This document shows positions 1 to 5,854 of a stretch of DNA of 8,906 nt, piece by piece. A program made the position numbers and the translations under genes. Below the pieces are notes generated by a model that had not been told where the DNA came from, ran no database searches, and saw only the letters and a program-made list of their open reading frames with translations. Every line of letters begins with the position of its first letter. Within the stretch, counting starts at the first letter, position 1. The stretch is from Ignavibacteria bacterium (lineage in GTDB: Bacteria > Bacteroidota > Ignavibacteria > Ignavibacteriales > Melioribacteraceae): contig DAIEQP010000078.1 of the NCBI GenBank assembly GCA_027347805.1, positions 1 through 8,906 of the forward strand. The letters run 5' to 3'.

Positions 1-1
1 C

Positions 2-910
2 AGCGATTGTCATACAGATTTTCACAAGGGCAAGTTTGGTAATGATTGCCAGAAATGTCATGTGACTTCCGATTTTAATTTAGTTAACAAAACAGCTTTC
101 GATCATTCTAAAACAAATTATGCTTTAGCAGGAATGCATGCTTCTGTTGAATGTTCAAAATGCCATGGAAATAATTTATCATCTAAACCTGCACATGATT
201 ATTGTAATAGCTGCCACAAAGATTTCCATAAAGGACAGTTCAAAAAAAATGATCGATTGATCGACTGCGCAGAGTGTCATACTGTGCAAGGATTTTCTCA
301 GTCACTATTCACAATTGAAAAGCACGCTAAAACCAAATTCGAGTTAATTGGAAGTCACTTAGCAGCAACATGTAAAACATGCCATAAAACAGGAGAAGAT
401 TGGAATTTTAAATTGGATTCTTCTAAATGTGTGAATTGCCATATGAATATTCACAAAAACGAGATTTCTCAAAAATTCATGGGAAATTCAAATTGCGAGT
501 CGTGTCACAATCCGGAATCCTGGAGTAAAGTAATTTTCGATCACGATAAAACTGAATTTAAATTAATCGGCATTCACAAACGTACCGAATGCTCTAAATG
601 TCATCTTGTTATAAAATCTGGTGAAAAGAATTTATTGTTCTCTTCACTTAGCACAAATTGTGAAAGTTGTCATAAAGATATTCATCTTGGGCAGTTTGGA
701 AATGAAAATAAAACTGATTGCAGCAAGTGTCATACATCAGAAAATTGGAAGCCTGTAAAATTTGATCATGCAAGCACTAGATTTCCCCTTGATGGTGCCC
801 ATAGAAATGTTGAATGCAGAAAATGCCATAAACCGGAAATCAATAATCAAAGGCAGTTCATCAACTATAAAATAAGAGAGATAAAATGCGCCGCGTGTCA
901 TTCATCATAA
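2..910 (+). CDS. Multiheme c-type cytochrome, 3' part (5' end outside window)
   Basis: This is a secreted polyheme cytochrome of the cytochrome c3/c7-like tri-heme style, presumably an electron carrier outside the cytoplasmic membrane. The frame is open to the left edge, and codons from base 2 already read as cytochrome (SDCH, then CQKCH at 47-61), so the GTG at 62 is an internal Val and the true start and signal peptide lie upstream. Twelve complete CXXCH motifs are present in 302 codons. A thirteenth is probably cut by the edge: base 1 is a C, which fits the last base of a Cys codon before SDCH. The motifs form tri-heme modules of about 75 residues: CxxCH followed by K-D-I/F-H, then CxxCH, then F-D-H, T-x-F-x-L-x-G-x-H, and CxxCH. 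The extra histidines are plausible distal ligands for bis-His hemes. The last heme motif, CAACH at 887-901, lies in the 25-nt overlap with the next gene. The family assignment is firm; the partner and exact location are not known. Confidence 0.93.
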   Translation, partial: SDCHTDFHKGKFGNDCQKCHVTSDFNLVNKTAFDHSKTNYALAGMHASVECSKCHGNNLSSKPAHDYCNSCHKDFHKGQFKKNDRLIDCAECHTVQGFSQSLFTIEKHAKTKFELIGSHLAATCKTCHKTGEDWNFKLDSSKCVNCHMNIHKNEISQKFMGNSNCESCHNPESWSKVIFDHDKTEFKLIGIHKRTECSKCHLVIKSGEKNLLFSSLSTNCESCHKDIHLGQFGNENKTDCSKCHTSENWKPVKFDHASTRFPLDGAHRNVECRKCHKPEINNQRQFINYKIREIKCAACHSS

Positions 911-3900
911 TTTTATTGTTGATTGCTGGTAAACTATTGGCACAATCACCACACGGTAAAAATTTCAGTATAGATTGTGCACAGTGCCATAACACTTCTG
1001 GATGGAAAGTTCTAAGGAGTGATGTAAAGTTTGATCACAATAAAACAAACTTTCCTCTAAAAGGGCAGCACTTAACAATTGATTGCAATACATGTCATAC
1101 ATCGTTAATATTTTCGGAAGCTAAAACTGATTGCGCCAGTTGCCATAAAGATATTCACAAGAATACTGTTTCCAAGGACTGTGCTAAATGCCACTCACCG
1201 CAATCGTGGCTTGTGCAGAATGTAAACAGTATTCACAGACAAAGCAGATTTCCATTGGTTGGAAACCACCAAAACCTTGACTGCAAACTCTGTCATGCTA
1301 ATTACCAAACACTTAGTTTTGATGTAAAAGGAATTGAATGTTATGACTGCCATCGTAAAGATTTTGAAGCAACAAAAACTCCAAGTCATATTTCAGGGAA
1401 TTTTTCAAAAGATTGCCAAACATGCCATAATCTTACAAATCTTAGGTGGAGTTCTGTAAACACAACTCATGAGTTTTTCCCGCTTACGGGAGGGCACGCA
1501 ATTGGAAATTGTTTTTCTTGCCACAGGGTTGGAAATTACACCGGCTTGTCAAAAGATTGTTATTCTTGTCATTCTAGCAAATATTCAATGACAAGTAATC
1601 CAAATCATACAATGGCAAAATTTTCTACAACTTGCTCGCAGTGCCATACAATAAATAGCTGGAAACCATCATCGTTCAATCATGCGCAGACAAATTTTAT
1701 TTTAACTGGAAAGCATCAGAATCAATCATGTAATTCATGCCATGCATCTCAATACAAAGGAACTTCATCGGTCTGCTATAATTGCCATAAACCAGATTAC
1801 GATGCAAGTAAAAATCCAAACCATGTTTCCTCAAAATTACCGACAACTTGTGAACAATGTCATTCTACAAACGGATGGTCTCCTGCAACTTTCAATCACG
1901 CTAATACAAAATTTCCTTTAACCGGGAAACATAATTCGGTTGCATGTGCAGATTGTCATAAGAACGGGTATTCAAATACTTCTGCAGATTGTTATTCGTG
2001 TCATCAAACAAAATATGCACAAACCACCAATCCAAGCCATATCGCAGCAAATTTTCCAACAACTTGTGAGCAATGCCATTCAACAAACAGCTGGACGCCA
2101 GCAACATTTGATCATGATGGAAAATATTTTCCTATTTATTCTGGTTCGCACAAAAACACTTGGAATAACTGCGCTGAATGTCATACTACTACAAATAATT
2201 TCGGATTATTTAGCTGCACAACATGCCACGAGCATAATCAGGTCGATACAGATAAAACACATGCAAGCATAAATGGTTATACTTACCAGAATACGGCTTG
2301 TTTTAACTGCCATCCAACAGGATCAAAAACTGGATCATTTAATCATAACACGACAAAATTTCAATTAATTGGTAGTCATACAAAAGTTGCTTGCCAGCAA
2401 TGTCATCAATCAGGATATGCGAATACACCTATGGATTGTGCTAGTTGTCATAAATCTTCATATAACAGTTCAAAAAATCCAAACCATACATTGATTGGAA
2501 TTTCAACCGATTGCGTAAAATGCCATACATCAGCAGGGTGGACACCGTCATCATTTACTCATGCTGCAACTGCGTTTGTGTTATCTGGAAAACATCTTAC
2601 AGCAGTGTGTGAATCATGCCATAAAGGAAAGACAACGGGAACAAGTGCGATTTGTTTTAATTGCCATAAATCAAATTATGATGCAAGCACAAATCCAAAT
2701 CATGTTGCTTCAGGATTTCCAAATACATGTGAACAATGTCATTCAACAAATGGATGGTCGCCTGCGTCATTTAATCATGCAAGTACAAAATTCCCATTAG
2801 TCGGAAGTCATACAAAAGTTGATTGTCAGAAGTGTCATCAAAATGGTTATGTAAATACACCTATAGATTGCAGGAGTTGTCATCAGTCGTCATTTGATAA
2901 TTCTAAAAATCCAAATCATGTTCTGGTTGGAATTTCTGCCGATTGTGCAAAGTGTCATACACCGTCTGCATGGGTTCCATCATCTTTCAGTCATTCAGCG
3001 ACTGCATTTGTACTTTCCGGGCAGCACTTAAATGTAAAATGTGAAGCATGTCATCAGGGGAAAACGACAGGAACAAGTCAGCTTTGTAATAGTTGTCATA
3101 ACTCGGCGTTCTCTGCTTCAAAAAATCCTAACCATGTGCAGGTTGGAATTTCTACTGATTGTGTTAAATGCCATAATTCGACTGCATGGGTTCCATCAAC
3201 ATTTTCACATTCAGCCACTACTTTCATATTAACTGGAAAGCATTCTACGGCAACATGCGAATCTTGTCATAAAGGAAAGACATCCGGAACAAGTTCTATT
3301 TGTTATAACTGCCATAAACCTGATTATGATGCAAGTAAAAATCCAAATCATTCCACAGGAGGATTTCCAACAGCTTGTGAACAATGCCATAAAACAAGTG
3401 GATGGTCACCAGCTACATTTAATCATTCAACCACTCCATTTGTGTTGACCGGGGCTCATTTGACTGTTACATGTACAAGCTGTCATAAAACGGGTTACAA
3501 TGTTGGTCAAACTCCAAGTGCATGTTACGGATGCCATCAAGCAAAATTTACTGCTACAACAAATCCGAATCATGTTACTGCAAAGTTTATAACTGCTTGC
3601 GAGCAGTGTCATTCAACAAGCGCATGGTCACCGGCAACATTCAATCATTCAACAACTCCATTTCCATTAACAGGGGCCCATATTAACGTTACTTGTGCAA
3701 GCTGTCATAAAGTCGGGTATAATGTTGGTCAAACACCAAATGCATGCTATGGATGTCATCAGTCTGATTACACAGCAACAACGAATCCCAATCATGTTAC
3801 AGCGAAATTTCCAACAACTTGTGAGCAATGCCATTCAACAAACAGTTGGACGCCGGCAACATTTGATCATGATGGAAAATATTTCCCTATCTATTCTGGA

Positions 3901-4086
3901 AATCATAAAGGTAAATGGAATACTTGCGCAGATTGCCATAACGTATCATCAAATTACGCACAGTTTGAATGCATCAATTGCCATGAACATAATAAGACTA
4001 GTACAGATAAAGATCATCAAAATGTGAGAAACTATGTTTATCAAAGCAGTGCCTGCTATACGTGTCATCCTAAAGGAAAAAATTAA
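886..4086 (+). CDS. Exported 43-heme c-type cytochrome with tandem tri-heme modules
   Basis: A large exported electron-transfer protein of 1066 residues with 43 CXXCH heme c sites, about one heme per 25 residues. Residues 1-20 are a signal peptide (MRR, a hydrophobic stretch, then LLAQ) with no lipobox Cys, so the product should be soluble after export. Residues 31-176 carry six hemes, partly in the K-D-I-H style of gene 1. Residues 177-393 are three tri-heme modules. Residues 394-471 are a cap-like segment (FDHDGKYFPIYSG). Residues 472-978 are seven more modules. Residues 979-1066 repeat the cap and end the protein. A module reads CEQCH, W-x-P-x-x-F-N-H, T-x-F-x-L-T-G-x-H, CxxCH, CYxCH, N-P-N-H. 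Its three non-motif histidines match its three hemes, which suggests bis-His ligation. The ATG at 886 is preceded by a weak GAGAG (876-880) inside the upstream gene, so translation is probably coupled. The TAA at 4084-4086 is 15 nt before the barrel gene. The role, as a heme chain in extracellular or periplasmic electron transfer, is inferred. Confidence 0.95.
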   Translation: MRRVSFIIILLLIAGKLLAQSPHGKNFSIDCAQCHNTSGWKVLRSDVKFDHNKTNFPLKGQHLTIDCNTCHTSLIFSEAKTDCASCHKDIHKNTVSKDCAKCHSPQSWLVQNVNSIHRQSRFPLVGNHQNLDCKLCHANYQTLSFDVKGIECYDCHRKDFEATKTPSHISGNFSKDCQTCHNLTNLRWSSVNTTHEFFPLTGGHAIGNCFSCHRVGNYTGLSKDCYSCHSSKYSMTSNPNHTMAKFSTTCSQCHTINSWKPSSFNHAQTNFILTGKHQNQSCNSCHASQYKGTSSVCYNCHKPDYDASKNPNHVSSKLPTTCEQCHSTNGWSPATFNHANTKFPLTGKHNSVACADCHKNGYSNTSADCYSCHQTKYAQTTNPSHIAANFPTTCEQCHSTNSWTPATFDHDGKYFPIYSGSHKNTWNNCAECHTTTNNFGLFSCTTCHEHNQVDTDKTHASINGYTYQNTACFNCHPTGSKTGSFNHNTTKFQLIGSHTKVACQQCHQSGYANTPMDCASCHKSSYNSSKNPNHTLIGISTDCVKCHTSAGWTPSSFTHAATAFVLSGKHLTAVCESCHKGKTTGTSAICFNCHKSNYDASTNPNHVASGFPNTCEQCHSTNGWSPASFNHASTKFPLVGSHTKVDCQKCHQNGYVNTPIDCRSCHQSSFDNSKNPNHVLVGISADCAKCHTPSAWVPSSFSHSATAFVLSGQHLNVKCEACHQGKTTGTSQLCNSCHNSAFSASKNPNHVQVGISTDCVKCHNSTAWVPSTFSHSATTFILTGKHSTATCESCHKGKTSGTSSICYNCHKPDYDASKNPNHSTGGFPTACEQCHKTSGWSPATFNHSTTPFVLTGAHLTVTCTSCHKTGYNVGQTPSACYGCHQAKFTATTNPNHVTAKFITACEQCHSTSAWSPATFNHSTTPFPLTGAHINVTCASCHKVGYNVGQTPNACYGCHQSDYTATTNPNHVTAKFPTTCEQCHSTNSWTPATFDHDGKYFPIYSGNHKGKWNTCADCHNVSSNYAQFECINCHEHNKTSTDKDHQNVRNYVYQSSACYTCHPKGKN
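1414..2064 (+). repeat. Tandem tri-heme module block 1 (3 copies of about 216 bp)
   Basis: Coding repeat within the 43-heme cytochrome, residues 177-393. The three units are 73, 72 and 72 residues. The first Cys of successive CXXCH motifs falls at 177/209/225, 250/282/297 and 322/354/369, so the spacing is 32, 15 or 16, and 25 throughout. Each unit also has F-N-H (changed in the first), G-x-H and N-P-x-H histidines. This is protein modularity, not a mobile or CRISPR repeat. Confidence 0.9.
2053..2145 (+). repeat. Internal copy of cap-domain repeat
   Basis: These 93 nt (residues 390-420) match 3808-3900 at 88 of 93 positions, 1755 nt apart. All five differences are synonymous third-position changes, and the first 38 bases are identical. 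The similarity continues downstream at protein level through three more heme motifs to about residue 477, but the DNA there has diverged much more. Confidence 0.9.
2299..3819 (+). repeat. Tandem tri-heme module block 2 (7 copies of about 216-222 bp)
   Basis: Coding repeat, residues 472-978 of the 43-heme cytochrome. Unit starts are at residues 472, 543, 615, 687, 759, 831 and 905, giving lengths of 71, 72, 72, 72, 72, 74 and 74. Within each unit the three heme Cys are spaced 32 (31 in the first) then 15, or 17 in the last two units. The first unit lacks the W-x-P segment and joins directly to the internal cap. The last two units share 61 of 74 residues and carry a two-residue insertion around GYNVGQTP, so they look like a recent tandem duplication. 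Confidence 0.9.
3808..3900 (+). repeat. C-terminal copy of cap-domain repeat
   Basis: Second copy of the block at 2053-2145, residues 975-1005. It contains CEQCH, W-T-P-A-T-F-D-H and K-Y-F-P-I-Y-S-G. After it the protein runs through CADCH, CINCH-E-H-N and a final CYTCH-P to the end, spaced 35, 15 and 28 residues, exactly as in the internal copy (394, 429, 444, 472). Confidence 0.9.
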
Positions 4087-4090
4087 TTCT

Positions 4091-4095
4091 GAGAG
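4091..4095 (+). promoter_or_regulatory. Ribosome binding site supporting the TTG start of the barrel gene
   Basis: GAGAG lies six bases before TTG at 4102. An in-frame TGA at 4090-4092 excludes any earlier start. TTG gives an immediate lysine/asparagine-rich n-region and a hydrophobic signal sequence, so it is the best start despite being a rare codon. Confidence 0.55.
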
Positions 4096-4101
4096 TATTG
4101 T

Positions 4102-5715
4102 TTGAAAAATAACCTGTTTAATAAATGTTTTATTATTTTGTTTTTGTTAACTACTCTTTCTTCAGCGCAAATCATTAAGTATGAAAGAAGAGAAGGGACA
4201 GTTTCTTACGTATCTATTCAACACATCTATGTAAAATTCGAAAATACAGATTCGATTCACATTGGAGACACTTTGTTTATTCCAAATGCAGGATCAGAAA
4301 TACCAGCAGTAAAGGTGAAATTTATTTCTAGTAAATCCTGTGCAGGAGAAAATATTTCGAGACTAGTATTGAAACCAGAAGATAAGCTGATTGTACATTT
4401 AAGAATCACAGAACAAAAAACACAAACAACAATTTCCGCTGCCGACACAGTAGGAAAATCAACATCAGAACAAAAAATAAATCGGCCTAAGCTGCAAAAG
4501 AAATATTCAAGAAAAAATACCTGGGGAAAATTTTCTGTTCAATCATTATCCAGTTATTCCAATATAGAGAATAGCAGTGACCAGAGATGGAGATATTCCT
4601 CATCTTTTAATGCTGATAGTATTGGTGGCAGCGGATTTTCTTTCTCCAGTTATCTTTTTTTCGCATACAACAATAAAGATTGGACCGAAGTAAAGAATCA
4701 CATTGGCACTGCATTAAAAATATATGATTTTTCTATTGGTTAGACATTTAGAAATAAAGATAAAATCTGGTTAGGCAGATATTTAAATCCCAAAATTTCA
4801 AATGTTGGATCAATTGATGGTCTTCAATATCAAAAGCAATTAGGCAATTATTATTTGGGTGCGGTTGTTGGTTCTCATCCTGATTTTTCCGATTACGGTT
4901 ACAATATAAAGATGTTCGAGTACGGCGGATACTTTGGACGGATTGATACTTTTGCAACATCACAAATGGAGAACACTGTTGCATTCATGAATCAGACTAA
5001 TAATTTTGTAACAGACAGGAGATATTTATATATCCAGCATTCCAACAACTTGATTTCTAATGCAAATATTTTTGCTTCATCAGAATTTGATCTCTATCAA
5101 AACGATAATGGAGCTATTACAAATAAAATCAATCTCACAAGTCTTTACGTGAGTCTTTATTTGACTCCATTTAGATTTGTTTCACTTTCTCTTTCATTTG
5201 ATGCAAGAAGAAATACAATATACTATGAGACATATAAAAATTATTTGGAGAGTTTGCTTTCAAATGAATTAAGAAAAGGTTACAGGGCTACTCTTTTTCT
5301 TAGGCCGGTAAATAATATTTTTATTTCAGTAAATGGCTGCTACAGTTTTCAACCAGGTGATCCAAAACCTTCGAATAATTATGGAGCAAATTTCTATTAT
5401 TCACAAATTCCAATTCTAGAAGTTTCGACAAGTATTTCTTATTCAAAACTTAGTTCAAGTTATACGAACGGAACAATTTCGGGAATAAGACTAGACAAAT
5501 ATCTAAACTCACTTGATCTGAATTTGTCTATAAACTATCAGCGCATAAAATATGATTTTGAATCTGATATTGATCCAATTGTTCAGGATATTGCTTCGGG
5601 AGAAATATCTATTAAATTACCATTCGATTTATACTTCGGGCTGAACTATGAGGGAGTTTTTGAAAAAGTTAATACTTACAGTAGGTTTTATATTGATCTC
5701 ACAAAAAGATTTTAG
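4102..5715 (+). pseudogene. Outer-membrane beta-barrel (porin-like) protein interrupted by in-frame TAG at 4741-4743
   Basis: One reading frame of 537 codons is broken only by a TAG at codon 214. The 37 codons after it, before the next possible start (TTG, 4855), read as ordinary barrel sequence (TFRNKDKIWLGRYLNP), and that TTG has no signal peptide or ribosome site, so the two halves are one gene. Residues 1-23 are a signal peptide ending SSAQ. Residues 24-110 look like a small beta domain (G-T-V-S-Y-V, I-G-D-T-L-F, conserved-looking S-C), followed by a polar linker. From about residue 140 to the end, amphipathic strands alternate with short polar turns, rich in Tyr, Ser and Asn, ending in L-T-K-R-F; a terminal Phe is the usual beta-barrel assembly signal. 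Position directly after two polyheme cytochromes suggests the porin of a porin-cytochrome conduit (inference). The stop could be a true mutation (one base from CAG or AAG), a sequence error or a suppressed codon. The gene ends TAG-TAA. Confidence 0.8.
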
Positions 5716-5848
5716 TAAGTGAATATCAGTGATTAATTTTCAGAATACAGTTCTCATAAAACTTAATAATAGTTTCAAGATTAAATAAATATTTCCCATA
5801 TCACAGGAAATAATTTATTAATTTCATTCAAAGATATTCTCATTTTGA
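5716..5848. other. Intergenic region between the cytochrome/barrel genes and the sensor kinase
   Basis: 133 nt, strongly AT-rich, with no ORF worth calling. It contains two inverted repeats (5784-5819 and 5822-5854, the second extending into the kinase gene). I see no convincing sigma-70 pair and no Bacteroidota-type TAnnTTTG element, so a promoter for the kinase, though likely here, cannot be placed. Confidence 0.6.
5784..5819 (+). terminator. AT-rich inverted repeat, possible weak terminator
   Basis: AATAAATATTTCC (5784-5796) pairs with 5806-5819, forming 13 base pairs with one bulged A at 5813 and a 9-nt loop. Only two pairs are G-C, and no clean U-run follows, so it is a poor intrinsic terminator. 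Its position 68 nt after the barrel gene stop would fit the end of the operon; an operator or mRNA-end structure is equally possible. Confidence 0.3.
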
Positions 5849-5854
5849 ATGAAA
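5822..5854 (+). promoter_or_regulatory. Perfect inverted repeat covering the kinase start codon
   Basis: TTTCATTCAAA (5822-5832) is the exact reverse complement of TTTGAATGAAA (5844-5854), with an 11-nt spacer. The ATG of the kinase gene (5849-5851) lies inside the right arm. As RNA, this hairpin would bury the start codon; as DNA, an 11-bp arm dyad could be an operator. The symmetry is seen directly; either role is inferred. Confidence 0.45.

Noticed and set aside
62..64. GTG as the start of the first cytochrome gene
   Set aside because: The frame is open to the window edge and encodes a CQKCH heme motif upstream of it, so it is an internal valine.
1414..3819. CRISPR array or mobile tandem repeat
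   Set aside because: The 216-222 bp period is in frame, degenerate at the DNA level and preserved as heme-binding protein modules.
1940..4027. Open frames of 63-110 residues in the other forward frame (1940-2272, 2561-2800, 3041-3232, 3695-4027), some resembling each other
   Set aside because: They are shadows of the cytochrome. Their mutual similarity only reflects the coding repeats in the true frame, and they lack ribosome sites and sensible composition.
4741..4743. Pyrrolysine at the internal TAG
   Set aside because: Barrel proteins are not known pyrrolysine proteins and nothing in the window suggests the pyl machinery; mutation, error or ordinary suppression is more likely.
4855..5715. 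Separate gene starting at TTG 4855
   Set aside because: It is the same frame as the barrel gene above the TAG, has no signal peptide or ribosome site, and the 37 codons before it continue the same barrel sequence.
5716..5848. Promoter for the kinase gene (TAATAAT near 5764)
   Set aside because: No matching -35 element at proper spacing and no Bacteroidota TAnnTTTG motif; in such AT-rich sequence the match is uninformative.
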